From assembly GCA_011503125.2 (NCBI GenBank), contig WWBZ02000014.1:124001-188000 (forward strand): DNA of 64,000 nt. Direction: 5' to 3'. Shown here in pieces: positions 34,600 through 46,571 of the stretch; position 1 is the stretch's first letter; the number at the start of each line of letters is the position of its first letter. The notes under the pieces are model-generated. The model was not told where the DNA came from, searched no databases, and was given only the letters and a program-made list of their open reading frames with translations. This DNA comes from Botryosphaeria dothidea (Eukaryota; Ascomycota; Dothideomycetes; Botryosphaeriales; Botryosphaeriaceae). Made by a program: the position numbers and the translations under genes.

Positions 34600-35014
34600 T
34601 CACTCCCGTGTGCGGACTCTGTATGAGTCTAGAGAAGCAATTTCCTGGTAAGCACGCGTGTATGACTCATCAAGAGACTGAATGAGGCCTTCCGTAAACT
34701 TGAAGTAGACAAATCCCTGGAACTCGAATGGAGTACCGCATGCTTTCAGGGTTGGAAGGTCCTTCTCCATTACTCCTTTGCCCCGGTACATCGCCACGAC
34801 CCCTTCAGGCACCTCCCAAGACTGATCAACACTCATGGTGAAATTCGGCACGCTTGCAATCCAAATATTGAAGTGATCTTCGATGGCGCCTCGGCCTTTG
34901 GCACGTACACCAAAAGCATGATCCGTCCATTGAGAATCCTTGGTAAACAGCGATGCAAGTTCTTTCGAAGAGCCAAAGGGGAAAAGCAAGAACCATTTCT
35001 CAACAACGTCAAGC
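34600..35014 (-). CDS. SnoaL-like / NTF2-fold small protein, start unresolved
   Basis: The exon reads LDVVEKWFLLFPFGSSKELA and continues through WTDHAFGVRAKGRGAIEDHF and IWIASVPNFTMSVD, the usual shape of fungal SnoaL-like cone-barrel proteins (about 130-140 aa). Such proteins include small cyclases, isomerases and polyketide-modifying enzymes, but most are uncharacterised. No ATG lies in frame before this region. A plausible 3' splice site (ACACAAG) at 35015 suggests a short upstream exon after a GTATGT donor about 69 nt further up, yet I could not find a first exon that keeps frame. It could be a 5'-truncated remnant. Confidence 0.55.
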
Positions 35015-35559
35015 CTTGTGTCTTTTTGATCAATTAGATAGAGTCTTCTGAAAAATCCAATCGCCTGAATGTTGAATACATACGACCCATAATGCTTCCT
35101 GGAGACTTGGAGCGCCAGTCTTCGGATCTCTGCGGGTTCGGTTGCACTTTTAGTACGTGGTCGGAGGCGTGAAGAACCAGCGTGAAGTCGGCTTAAGGTG
35201 ATTTAAATATGCCTCCATTCCATTAATGTCAAAATCATGCTTTTGGAATTGCCCAATCACCGTGAGGGTCGGGGCGGATACCAACGGAAGTCTAACATGG
35301 TGGTCGGCAAAAAGCCCATCGATTGGGTAAAAACCCACACACAATGTTTACTCATTCTCGACCGCGTCAACCACAGAGAACGTACATCTCTTACAGAGAT
35401 CCAGAAACTCCGGATGATTCTTCCAAAAGTCCGCTCGTTGTTACATAGCATTTAAGATATGCAATCATAATAGCAACAACAGCATTAGTCGAGACTTTAG
35501 GTCCCGTGGAGGGGCAGCCGAACAACCTAGCTACGAGTACGTCTTTTACGTGCACACAA

Positions 35560-35591
<32 letters not shown>

Positions 35592-36185
35592 GTTGGAAAT
35601 ATCGTCTCAGAATGCTCCGCATTGGGTTTAGCGTCAAATAGTCTATATAGCAGGCACCCTCTCATACCCCTCTCGGGAGACATGCCATCAATCCAGACAA
35701 TAATCAAATCAACTCAATTTCCAACAATATATATTGGTGATGATGAGATGCTCAGCAGTCACTGCGTTGTACGACGAACACCTGCACATAGCGGTATGGC
35801 GCTGTGTCGTGCTCATGAGGCGGCCTGCATGATAGTCTCTCATGGCTGATTCCACATGATGTGGCGTTCCCAGGCGTCTACTGTAACCATCACCGTTAAA
35901 AGTATTGGTTATAGATTCAAGAATAGTCACAGTTATCTTGACGATTTTCCTGATAAGTGCGATTACTAATGTTCCGGACTTTCAGAATGGGGGTGGGGCG
36001 ACGCGCTGGACCGCTATTGGCTTTTGCTCCTACTCCGCTTCCTACGTCTCTTCCTTCTCATCAGGTGACGTAAGCGTGTTCTGATCTCGGACGATTCACG
36101 GACTGGAATCAACCATAAAAACAACGCTAATGACTCAGAACCACCTAGAGAATACAGTATATTGACGGACCTGCCTTTCCACGAT
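35015..36185. other. Intergenic, 1.2 kb, contains a CA/TA microsatellite
   Basis: Apart from the dinucleotide tract at 35553..35591 I see no gene. Confidence 0.45.
35553..35591. repeat. (CA)n(TA)n microsatellite
   Basis: A run of CA dinucleotides, with one CAAA interruption near its start, passes directly into about five TA repeats. Confidence 0.9.
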
Positions 36186-37453
36186 ATGGCTGCCACGACG
36201 AACCTGGGTATCCCGGCCTCCGATGCTACTGTCCGGGTGAGCATCATCAACACTGGGGCCAGGATCCGTCTACCTGCTTCTGGCTTCATGCAACCTCTCG
36301 TCGAAGGCCACACGCACTTGGACGCTCCTGCTTATTCCTTTCTCATCGAGCATCCTCAACAAGGCAAGGTACTCTTTGATTTGTCCATACGCAAAGATTG
36401 GCGGAACCTTGTGCCGCCGATCGTATCCCAAGCGACGGATGGCGACGCGCTTATCGAGGTGGAGAAAGACGTGCTCGACGTTTTGGAGGAAAATGGAACC
36501 AAAGCTACGGAAATCAAATCCATAATTTGGAGGTGAAGAAGACACCCTTGGTGTAAAACGAAAGAATCGACTGCTAAGTTCCTAAAGTCACTGGCACTGT
36601 GATCACGTTGGGGATACGTCACGATTTCCCAGTTCGACCGAGCTTGTCGTGGGTGCAGGGTTCTTGAAAGGACTCACTCCAGCGTATCCGGTGAACCCCG
36701 ACAGCCTACTTTTGGAATCAGACTACAGGTATGCTTTGCGCCTTTCTCCTTCCTGTAATCGATTTAGCTGACCCCCTACCCAAACAGAGGACGGAAAGTT
36801 CACGAAGTTGACTTTTCAGCGCACCCCAGCCGCCTCCAGCTCGGTCCTTACGAAGCTGTCGACTTCTTCGGCGACGGTAGCTTTTATCTGCTCAACACGC
36901 CAGGCGTAAGTGCTGCCACTCTGTGTCTGCCTTGCGTGTCCTAACGAGCTTCGTCTAGCATGCAATCGGTCATGTTTGCGGGCTTGCCCGCACGACACCC
37001 GACAGCTTCATCCTCACCGGAGGTGACGTCGCCCACCACGGCGGCGAGTTCCGACCCTCGCCCTTCCTCCCTCTCCCGGAGCAGCTCGATCCTTCGCCAT
37101 TTTCGAGCCCGCCATTCCTGCCCGGAACGTTCTGCCCTGGAGCACTGATCGAGGAAAAGGTGCACCCGCAGCACTCAAGGACGACGCCGTTCTACAAACT
37201 GGCGAAGACCGGTATGCCTGATTTTGATCTCGAGACGGCGCAGCAGACGGTTGAGCAGCTGGGGGAGTTTGACGGCGATGACGATGTGTTGGTGGTGATT
37301 GCACATGATACAACGCTGAAGGATGTTGTGGATTTCTATCCTAAGACGGCCAATGCGTGGAAAGAGAAAGGTTGGAAGGGAGTGGGGTTATGGAGGTTCT
37401 TATCAGACTTTGCCGGGGCATTGAACAGCCCTGCTGCATCTCAGAAGCTATAA
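36186..37453 (+). CDS. Metallo-beta-lactamase-fold hydrolase (lactonase-like)
   Basis: Four exons: 36186..36532, 36588..36728, 36788..36905 and 36959..37453, giving 366 aa. Introns are 53-59 nt with CTAAC/CTAAG-type branch sites. The ATG at 36186 was chosen over an upstream TTG. Splicing of intron 1 creates the metal-binding HxHxDH motif (SHWHCDH, residues 116-122). Further ligands are in NTPGHAIGHV, in LTGGDVAHH, and in VVIAHDTTL near the C-terminus. The layout matches the fungal N-acyl-homoserine-lactonase-like branch of the superfamily. The enzyme probably binds two zinc ions and opens a lactone or hydrolyses an ester, in the cytosol, as no signal peptide is present. Substrate unknown. Confidence 0.88.
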
Positions 37454-38179
37454 CGGCTACTATGCATACGGCTATTGCTTTACCAGGCGTAAATTCACTC
37501 CTCTCTTTCTAGACTGATAAATGCCTAAAGCCATTGCTGAGCAGTAATGTTGTTGAGTGACTTGTTGGACCTGAGACCGAGAGCAAATTATTCCAGCGTA
37601 ACTAGATTTAATTCCATGAACATGGCGTACAGCCCAATACGACCATGCGCGTGTGCTCACAGATGTGCGTATGATTCGCTTTCAGTGTTTGAGATGGACA
37701 AAAACATCTTTTTGACTTAGCAATCATATCGCGGAATCAAGCCGTCTATGCTTACGGTGGCGGCTCAAGTGCTATATTACTGGTGCGGTTGCTCATCAAT
37801 CACGCCAGAGGTAAGCCCGGACGAAACTCGGAGGGGCGCAGATGATAGGAAGGACAAATGTTGGATTGCTAAGCGGCGGATGCATTGCCATATTAGGCTT
37901 GTCTAAGGAGCCGCAATTCTTAAGCATAATGACTATCGCTAAATGTTCTGCCTAACTCCGCCTCTAAGGTGACACGAGAACAGACTTGGAGGCAGATGCT
38001 TGTTGTGACCGTCACGAAGTCAGCTCACTCACCAACGAGTGCCATTGACCTCATTGCACGCCTGTGAAAGCTCGTTGGCGCATCAATCAGGCCCTTGCCC
38101 CGCCATTCTGAAACAGTCAGATAATTTACAAAGACATATTTGTTCTCCCGAGGTTTCTGTCCAGCAGACCATCAACAAC
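37454..38179. other. Intergenic, no gene seen
   Basis: This is the upstream region of the MDR oxidoreductase. Nothing coding recognised. Confidence 0.45.
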
Positions 38180-39419
38180 ATGCATCCCCCAACGACGTAT
38201 GCATCTTACCGACGTACAGCCGGGCCGTTCCCCCATACCATCGAGAAAGTGACGGAGAAGACTCCAGAAACTCTCAAACAGGACGAGGTCCTCATCCGAA
38301 TCTACGCCACTACCCTCAACTTCCGCGACAACTTGATCCTCGCCGGGCAGTATCCGCTGCCTACGACAGAGCACGGTGTTCCATTTAACGATGGCGCGGC
38401 TGAGGTCATCAGTGTTGGAGAGGGTGTGCGGATGTTTGCGGTCGGAGACCATGTGTCACCCATTGTTGATCTCAGTGCCATCACCGGGGATGAGTATGAC
38501 GATCCAGTAGCCATCGGAGGGGAGACAGATGGTACATTGCGCCAATTTGCGGTGATTCAGGAGAAGCACCTCGTCCGTGTGCCGGAGCATCTTTCTTGGG
38601 AGGAGGTAAGCTTCGGGTTGATACTGGAAGACAAGTGCCTTAGGGAGGAGCTAAAAAGCTGATGTCCTGGGCAGGCTGCCACCATACCTTGCGCAGGAAC
38701 AACGGCTTGGTCCGCCCTGAATATGCCTGAGTCTATTGGCAAGGCTAAGGCTGCCTTACTTGAAGGTGTGAATACTTCTACTAGTCTCACTGGCAGCTTT
38801 GTTGAACGCAAACTTCTAGGAACCGGCGGCGTTTCAATGTTCGCCCTCGTCCTCTGTCTTGCTGCCGGGATTCGTCCTATTATCACTTCATCCTCTGACG
38901 CCAAGCTCGACGAGATCCGCAAGTTGGGACCTCCCGGTTTCATCGGCACCATCAACTACCGCACCACCTCGGACATAGTTTCAGAAGTCAAGAGCCTCAC
39001 TGACGGCCGTGGTGTCGACCTCGTGGTTGCGAACGCAGGACCTTCGACATGGAGCCAAGGCCTGGACTCCCTCGCCCGGCATGGTATATTTTCCGTCGTT
39101 GGCTTTGTGGCCGGGATATCTGGTGGTGTCGATCCGAATACTGCTCTTCAGCTGATAGGGAAAACTGTCCGAATCCAGTAAGTGCTTCAACCCTTTTCGT
39201 GGTCAATCGTCGCTCGGTTTTGTGCAGGGCTAACACGAGAACAGAGGAATCATGGCAGCCCCAAGAGTCCAGAATGAAAAGTTAAATGAGTTCCTGGCTT
39301 CCAAGAAAGTTCGCTTGGACAGCATTATTGACCGCACGTTTGAGTTCGATGAAGCTAAGGAGGCACTGGATTATCTAAAGTCGGGGAAGCACACTGGCAA
39401 GATTGTTGTCAAGGTTTAA
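38180..39419 (+). CDS. Quinone-oxidoreductase-like MDR dehydrogenase
   Basis: Four exons: 38180..38605, 38675..38765, 38820..39177 and 39245..39419, giving 349 aa. The 54-nt second intron is a multiple of three and stop-free, so it can be mistaken for coding; removing it restores the cofactor loop LLEGTGGVSMFALVLCLAAG. The N-terminal catalytic domain reads LIRIYATTLNFRDNLILAGQYP and VPFNDGAAEVISVGEGV. No catalytic-zinc Cys/His set is present, as in zeta-crystallin-type NADPH:quinone reductases and fungal relatives. The C-terminus DYLKSGKHTGKIVVKV is typical. The reaction is NADPH-dependent reduction of quinones or alpha,beta-enones in the cytosol, with the actual substrate unknown. Confidence 0.88.
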
Positions 39420-40249
39420 GCTGCAGCAGGCTTGTATGGCCGAATGATGATGCGCTACGAAGGTGGTGGATCGAGGATGGGTTGAATTGCTGGGTAAAGA
39501 AATGATTCCCGCACCTGTGTCTAAAAGGCAACCATATCGTTATCTCTCTTCTCATATATTGGTTGGGAAAAATCAAACCTTATTCGAGTATTGATTGACT
39601 TTTCATCGTCTCTGTCTTTGTCTTTTGGATTCGACGCTTGCGGTCATGCCTTTTACCGTCGGGTAACTGCGGCGTGCGGAGGTTCTGATTCGCTGTCGGC
39701 TCTCAGGGTATTCTCCCCAACAAGTGCCTATTTTCTGGAAGCTAGTTAATGTGTCTTCCCTAATAAAAGAGACACTTGTAAAGCGCGAGAGGAGCTAAAC
39801 TGCTGAGCAGCAGAAACCTTAGGCTATAAGCACAATCATCTGAAGCGACGTAGTCTAGGATAAATCTGGGCGACAAGTATCAAGCAAGCCCCCGATGTGT
39901 CCGGAAAGGATTTCTACCTCTATTCTATGGACTTCTACTGTAACGGTTTAGGCATCACTTGGGCATACGGTGGCAATTCAGGCACCTACCTACTACCCAA
40001 CCTGCTCCGTGCTTAAAAACACTGCCCAATATCTGCCCAATCACTACCTTAACTCTACCTAATTTATACCCAACAGTCATGTATTTAAGCCACCATATTT
40101 ACTACCTTCAGAAATCAGAGTCTTCTACATCTTCGTTTTCTCTCCCTAGGCACGCAAGGATATGCTGCGCATTCAGCAAGTTCCCGAGGGAACTGCAACA
40201 TCTACTCATCTAGAAGATCCAGTATCTAAGCTTCTTACAAATTCAACAT
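39420..40249. other. Intergenic, contains a family A solo LTR
   Basis: Between two converging genes lies a solo LTR at 39939..40200. The remainder shows no gene. Confidence 0.5.
39939..40200 (+). mobile_element. Solo LTR, family A (262 bp), second copy
   Basis: Starts TGTAACGG and ends GCAACA, with a perfect 5-bp duplication TCTAC on both sides (39934..39938 and 40201..40205). By eye it differs from the copy at 21763..22024 at about five positions with no gap. It is in opposite orientation to that copy and ends 49 bp from the asparaginase stop codon. Confidence 0.93.
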
Positions 40250-41335
40250 TCAATTGATTATAGCGCGCGCTTTGAACGGGAAAGAGACTTTCCCGGTGAC
40301 GACTTTGGCTGTATTCAATCTCCTCAAATGATGAAACAGAGCAAGCTCTTGCCGCACTTCCACCGTCCCGATCTGTAGCTGTTCGAGTATTTCAGCCACA
40401 ACGGCATAAACCATCTCAATACTGCCATCCTCAATCTTAACACCAATACCAATCGATCCCTCGGCACCAAGACGCTTTGTCTGATCCGACTCCCGAATGC
40501 CGACTCCGTAACAGCCATCCGCTCCGATCTTGCCGATCAGCGCCCCCCCAAAGGCACTCATGAGGGCGGTACAGAAGCGGCCTTCACCACCGACAAGCTC
40601 CGGATATTGTGCCATTGCGTTGAAGATGCGAGCCATATTCTTCGTCTGCACGGGGGCAGATTCCGAATCCCTATCGACCTCGTCCGCCGCCTGCGCGAAA
40701 AGCGCGTACGTCCGGGCCAGCGCGTCCAGCGGGCAAGCAGGCGCCGGAAGATTGCACCCGTCCGTCGCCCACTGGACCTGGTTGTCCCGCAATCCAGACA
40801 ACTCCACGACGGTCTGTCTGACGCGCACCTGCATCAGGTTGCCTGGCAGATGGTACGTTGCCAGGTCAGCGCGCAGCGCCTTCGCGCCGGCCAGCATCCC
40901 GACGTGCTTGCCGCTGCAGTTGTTGCAGAGCGGTCCGGGTACGAAGTCGTTCCTGATCCATTCGCGATTTACTCTTTCGGAGACGGCCGGGTGGCCGCCG
41001 CAGTGGAGGTCCTCCTCTTTGAGCTGCGCGTCGACCTTGGCCAGCATGGCGCGGGCGCGGGCGACGTGGCGGTCCTCGCTGCTGTGGGAGGCGCACGTAA
41101 GGGCAAGGTCGTTGTCGTCGAAGCCGCACTGGTCGAAGCCGCCGGTGGAGAGGATGGCGAGAGCCTGGGCGGGCTTGGCTGCGGAGCGGAGAAGCGTGAT
41201 GCGGGACGGGTTGCCGATGGCGTAGAGGATCTTGCCGGTGGGGTCGACGACGGCGGCGTGGACGCCATGGCGGTTCTCGACGATGCCACCTCGGTCTGTG
41301 ACGACATAGTCATCAACGTGTGTTGTCCTCGTCAT
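40250..41335 (-). CDS. L-asparaginase II family protein (PF06089)
   Basis: Single exon, 361 aa, from the ATG at 41335; the frame extends upstream only with a GTG. The family signatures are all present: NRHGVHAAVVD near the N-terminus, LLRSAAKPAQALA, LALTCASHSSEDRHV, LHCGGHPA, CNNCSGKHVGMLAGA, TDGCNLPAPACPL and CYGVGIRESDQ. Characterised bacterial members are thermolabile L-asparaginases forming aspartate and ammonia; the fungal group is little studied. No signal peptide. The MFS permease gene upstream on the same strand could supply a nitrogen substrate (weak inference). Codon use is GC-rich and produces long meaningless frames on the other strand. Confidence 0.9.
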   Translation of the reverse strand: MTRTTHVDDYVVTDRGGIVENRHGVHAAVVDPTGKILYAIGNPSRITLLRSAAKPAQALAILSTGGFDQCGFDDNDLALTCASHSSEDRHVARARAMLAKVDAQLKEEDLHCGGHPAVSERVNREWIRNDFVPGPLCNNCSGKHVGMLAGAKALRADLATYHLPGNLMQVRVRQTVVELSGLRDNQVQWATDGCNLPAPACPLDALARTYALFAQAADEVDRDSESAPVQTKNMARIFNAMAQYPELVGGEGRFCTALMSAFGGALIGKIGADGCYGVGIRESDQTKRLGAEGSIGIGVKIEDGSIEMVYAVVAEILEQLQIGTVEVRQELALFHHLRRLNTAKVVTGKVSFPFKARAIIN

Positions 41336-42081
41336 TTGTGCTCTAGATGATGTTGATTGAGGGTTGCTGTTGGGGTCCCGCGTTGTTCCGATCAAGAATG
41401 CGGACGACGGGTTAAGCCGCCTTATCGAGGAACCGCCCACGCTTATCTCAAGTCTCTTGAAATTGATCTTTCAGGGTAAGACAGGTTTCCAAGGAAGAAG
41501 TAGCCTAGTGGAAAGAAAGCGCGCTAACGGCCCGTGCATGCATTTTCGTGTTGAGTCATTTTAGTGCTTACTTACCCTACGGAGCATCACTGTTCAGAAC
41601 GACTTTGCCTCTTTTGAGCTCGCAGGACAAGAGATGCAAAACATTCAACTTTACTCTAGACAAGGTTGATGGTGAACCTGAATGGATCAAAAGTCTGCGA
41701 GGGGAGGTCGGATTGATGGCTTGGACATCGCGCACACCCAAGTAACCCGACGATGGCTTTTGAGTGACGTCAAAGATTCAAGTGGAATCCGCCCCAGCAC
41801 TGAGTAGCTCACCGTTACTCATCCAAGCTTTTCATTATCTCAGTTGATAGGAAATGTGTGCCGCAAACATCGTAGATGTCATTACGTGGACTGGCTCGGT
41901 GCCACTGTTCTTTTGGAAGGTTTCTCAACAAAATAGGATTTATTCCAGCTCTTGTTCATAAAATACTATTTACAACCCATTCGTTTCATCGTCTCCCGTG
42001 CGCACATTGGGAGGTGAACAGTCCAGAACGACAGTGCCCAAACATCTTTCCATATGCCGTGTTACGGCTTCGTAAATTTCA
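41336..42081. other. Intergenic, no gene seen
   Basis: This lies between the asparaginase start and the permease stop. Short frames only. A tRNA-like A-box at about 41500 was examined and rejected. Confidence 0.45.
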
Positions 42082-43653
42082 TCAATAAGCATAAACAACT
42101 TGACGCTCACTGCCCTCGAGTCTGCCCTCCCTGATCTGCTTGTTCGTCCTCTTCAACCAAACCCTCATGGCCCAAGCCGAAACAATCGTAGCAAAGGCGA
42201 AGCCGGCATTCGCACCCATGCCGATGACATATCTCGGGCCGTCGCTTTCGGGGTACAAGTAGGCCGTGTAGATGTACGAAGCATTAGCGACGACGTTGAC
42301 AATGGACAGACTCACGCCCTTCTTCTCACTAGTCTGCCCAAGCGTTGCGGACACCCAGCCAAGGATGACGCTGTTGACCGCATACGCGCCGCTGGCGAAG
42401 AGGAAGCATGCGATATAGCGCGCGGCCGTATTCAGCGTCGAGCACGCAATGATGAAACCGATCAGTGCCGCGCCCATACATGCGGTGATGTGCCAGGTGC
42501 GCTCGTTGTAGCGGCCAGACGTGAAGCCGATGAGGACGCCGAATGCGCCCGAGACAAGGTAGGGCGGGCAGGTGAGTACCAGCGTGATGGTGCTGTTGAA
42601 GCCGAGCGTCTTGACCACCGTCGGGAAGAAGTTGTTGAACCCGCATGCGGACAAGTGCATGTTCTGCATGAAGCAGAAGAGGTATAGACGAGGGTCGCGG
42701 ATAGCTTGCATGAAGCCTGCACGTGGTCCGCTATCCTCCTCTGCCGAGACAGTATCGCGCAGGATGCGAGCGTGTGCAAGCTCGCGTTGCTCAGGTGTGA
42801 GCCAGCGAGTGTGGAGAGGGTGGTCGGCAAGTGTGAACAGGGACAAGATCGAGATACCGAATGTGACGCAGCCTTCGATGATAAACAACCAACGCCATCC
42901 GGCCAGACCGTGCGCTCCGTCGACGGTGTTGAACACAGCCGCCGCGATGAGACCGGAGAATGCAGTGGCGAGGATGTTGCCTGAGTATAGAATCGAGATG
43001 CGTGTAGCGATCTCCTTGCGTGTGTAGAAGAGCGAGAGCATGAAGAGCGCGCCCGGATAGAAAGGTGCTTCGGCGACACCGAGGAAGAAACGGACAAGGA
43101 CTAGGCCTTTGTAGTCGTGGACGAGGGCAGTGCATGCAGAAACAACCGCCCAGGCGCCCATGCAGGTGCCCATGTAGAGAGACGGGCGGACTTTCTTCGA
43201 GGACATGAACATGTTGGACGGGATCTGCATGAGGAGATAACTACTTCTTGTCAGCTTACTATGGTGGAAATGGGTCGAAAAGCAGAGAACTCACCCGACA
43301 AAGAGAATCGAGATGGCAGTGTTGTACTGAGACCCGTGCAGATTCAGGTCGTCCTCCAGATCGTCCAGTCTAGCCTGCGCAATGGCGTTCCTGTCGAGCT
43401 GTGCAATAGTTAGCTCTGTAAGTATTCATGACGAGCGGAAGCTTACGTAGTTCAGGAAGTACATGGCGAAAAGCGTCGGCATGATGCGATAGTCCAGCTT
43501 CTTGACCAGCGCAATCTCTGCAGGGTCTGTCTTTGCTACCGCCCCGAACTGGTCCTCCTTCTCGCTGAAGAACTCGCCCTTCTCTTCATTGATGTGCTCG
43601 ACATGTTGTTTCGCATCAAGATGGTCGGCCATGACCTTTTGTTTCTCCGTCAT
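42082..43653 (-). CDS. MFS permease, anion:cation symporter (Dal5/Tna1-like) type
   Basis: Three exons: 43447..43653, 43295..43398 and 42082..43240, giving 489 aa; introns are 48 and 54 nt. The ATG at 43653 was chosen because the upstream extension begins with TTG. The N-terminal cytosolic part leads into KKLDYRIMPTLFAMYFLNY-LDRNAIAQARLDDLE, a hallmark of this family. YLLMQIPSNMF and FFLGVAEAPFYPGALFML follow. About twelve hydrophobic helices can be counted. Relatives in yeast import allantoate, nicotinate, pantothenate or other organic anions with protons across the plasma membrane; the cargo here is unknown. No lesion seen. Confidence 0.9.
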
Positions 43654-46571
43654 GTCTCGTAGGAATATGTGGTTTGCAGCGGAGGAAAGACTGTTGAGCA
43701 AAGAAGCAAGAGGACACTGGGCGCAATATCGAGCGCACTCTGGGGAAGAAGCAGACGATTATTTATGGGCCGGGTGTTCATGGCACTACTCCTCCACAAA
43801 GCCGGGTGTTATGCGGGGGATCAGCCACCCACGGCCGTTACGAATTCCGGGGTATCGGTTAATATTTTGCCCACTATCTAGTCATTCAGCACCTACAAAA
43901 TCCTTTACCATGCTCGGTGATAATTCCTTGACCGAGGCGTCGTACGATAGATCCACCTCTGACCGTGCATCAGGGCCTATCATGAAGTCTCGGTGCGCCA
44001 CAAATCGCTTGCGACGGAGTCAGTTACCGCATTCGAGAAACAGGTGGCCAAGTCCGGACATTCATGAGCCCGTACGTTTTGCGGACATGCTCCATCGCTG
44101 ATATCACGGAGCAGCAGGTGTAGAGCCCGAAAACTGTTTGGTTTTACTATCTGTTCATGCCGTGAAGCAACTCCACTTGACGCGCAGCTAGCCCGTCAAG
44201 CTTTCAAGAAAGTGATACAAGACTTGCGCCAAGCTATTCGCCAATGCTCCAAGGCTGCATATGCACGGTTGTACCGTGTTTTGCAGAATTCCTTTGGGTT
44301 ATCTGTGAAAATGATGATGATTTTCCACCAGTATCAAAGCTTATCATACCGAGAACGATGGACTCTCCATAGCCGTGGTGCGTTGTACCCTTCCGGCGTT
44401 GGTTAAGAAGGCACCCTATGTACGGCACATCATCAGGTCCCTTCTAAAGATTCTGGAAGGATGCAAGGACTTGTTTGGCCATAAAGTACCCTCTTGTAGC
44501 TTTGGCCAAATCCAAAATTCCGGTACTTGATCTGAGGGATCTGCATTCGCGCGAGTTCAGATCTTGGATTTGACAGATGCGGGGTATCGTCTTCACGATG
44601 GATGGGGACGACCACCTGCTTCGGCTCAATTGTTGCGGCTCAAAGATCTACCTCACTAGTGTAGTTGGAGGCCGGAGAGCTTCGGTTAAAATATGAACCG
44701 GGCAAGCCTTTGCGGGGTCGGTGATTGGGCAGGTCCCCTTCCTCAACACTTCTGTTTCCACAATGGACACAACCAAGGCTTCCATTCCACATGTAACATA
44801 CAACTACACCGCTGAGATAATGCAGCCAACGGATGAATGGGATACTTGGCAATCTTCAAGATAGACATGCTGTTCACTCGTATCTTCTTCCTAATCTAGC
44901 TTCAATCTCACCCAAGCGGATGGCGACAACAATCCCCATCACTCAAAGCATCGAGCTGAGTCCCCCTTCGTAGTCTTGTCTTTTAGACCTAAGCGATGAG
45001 TTACAGGCAGATTGCAACGTACGGTGGCTACTAGCCCTGCTCGCGCTGACCCTGCTATTCTCAGACATTAAAATCATCCGGCACGAAAAGGCATGATTCC
45101 CTCAGTCCTCCAGGCTTCCAGGAATAGCTGCTTCTCCGATTCGGCATCTCGATTGCCTCAGAATTCCCATTGAGCCCGAGTAGACCTACATCACAGCCTG
45201 CGCAGACGAATCACTTGGCAGGATTCAGGCACCCACGGGTCCTCGATTCCGAAAGTGATGACGAATCCTTCCCACCGCATCGCTTTCCGTGTTCCATTTC
45301 AGAAGCCGCTCGCAATTCATGTGGAAAGAGCAATACTGGAGGCCGTGGTCTGTCTGGCGACACTATCGAGCTTGAGCTCTGCTTATGCCAGGCACGAGTG
45401 AGATCTCGACAGAGTGGCGGAGAGGAAGTGTGTTTGTCGGAGCCCGAACCCGAATCTCACAGACCTGGAAGTAGTCATACCTTGGGGCGTAAAAAAGGGG
45501 GGCTCTGGTAGGCTTTTGGCATATTTCATAGCACTCATATGAGAGTCAGGGCTATGAACCTCCTCCACGGCAAAAGAAAGGTCACTTTTGTCAGTGATGA
45601 GCCTTCCTCGGGGCTGACATTTAGGCTTTGAAGAGCTACAAAACGGATTTTCTTGAGCCGGGTTCTCAAATTTCTCGCTGTAGCGACAGCGAGGGTCATC
45701 TTCAGAGTAAAGCACATCCCAACACGCCTGATTGGCATGAATTGACTCCTGCCCTGACTGAGAATGGCGGCGACTATCCGCCATCTAATCAACCGTGGCG
45801 ATGATTTCGAGGCCGTGCCGTGAGGGCGTATTCTCCTACTACAGCCTGCTCATTCCCCAACGTGGTACACAGGCACTTGGGAGCATCTTGTATAAAAGCA
45901 AAACATCTACAATGAGATTCCGCACTCCAGCCATCCTCAAGCGACTACGCCTCCGTATACCTTGTATTCTATAGTGCCTCTCGATTTACTTCCATTTCAC
46001 TGTTGGAAATTGACTTGTCAGTGGCGATTCTGATCCTTGGTGGCGCCGTATGGACTGCACAATAGAAATCTCACATAGGGCTACCAGTCATCGATTTCGA
46101 AGACGGAGACTTTCACAAGCTCAATTTCGATTATCGCAAGGGTTGCGGAGCTCCTTCGATGTGGTGTTAGAGGTACATATTCCGTCAAACTCAATTTTAT
46201 TACCCACAATTCAATGGCCGCTGTAGCGGTCTGCTCCATTCCAAGTAATTAGCACCGTGGGCGCAAAATGCTTCCTGCGGAGTCGATATGATACGGAAAT
46301 GAAAAATGACAAACGGCTGAACTTTAGTGAATAGCTCGCCAATGTAAAACCATATCACCTCTTTCACCTCTGGGTCCAACAGCCGAAAGCCGCCCCGCTT
46401 GCCGGTGTAAACATACGTTTCGGGATAACCCCTCCTCTCGGTAAAAACCTTCATGCATCGGCAGAACTCTAGTGATCGCTAAAACCCCACCTCCTGCTCC
46501 ATAGCCAGTCCATACCTCGGCTCCTCTTCAAATTGGTTCTGTGCGATCTGTTCTTTAGATTCCCTTCAATT
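43654..46571. other. Gene-poor region, 2.9 kb
   Basis: I find no gene I can support. A 133-codon ATG frame on the minus strand (45383..45784) and an 84-codon one (46200..46454) have no recognisable domain. A TATA box (TATAAAAG near 45892) lies just upstream of a 20-codon frame at about 45911. Confidence 0.4.

Noticed and set aside
40607..41350. 247-codon open frame on the plus strand
   Set aside because: Antisense to the asparaginase-II gene, without any recognisable domain.
41490..41570. Possible tRNA (A-box-like GTAGCCTAGTGG)
   Set aside because: No acceptor stem pairing and no GTTCRANNC B-box at the right distance.
45383..45784. 133-codon ATG frame on the minus strand
   Set aside because: No domain, no intron logic and no sequence features beyond an open frame; cannot be supported as a gene.
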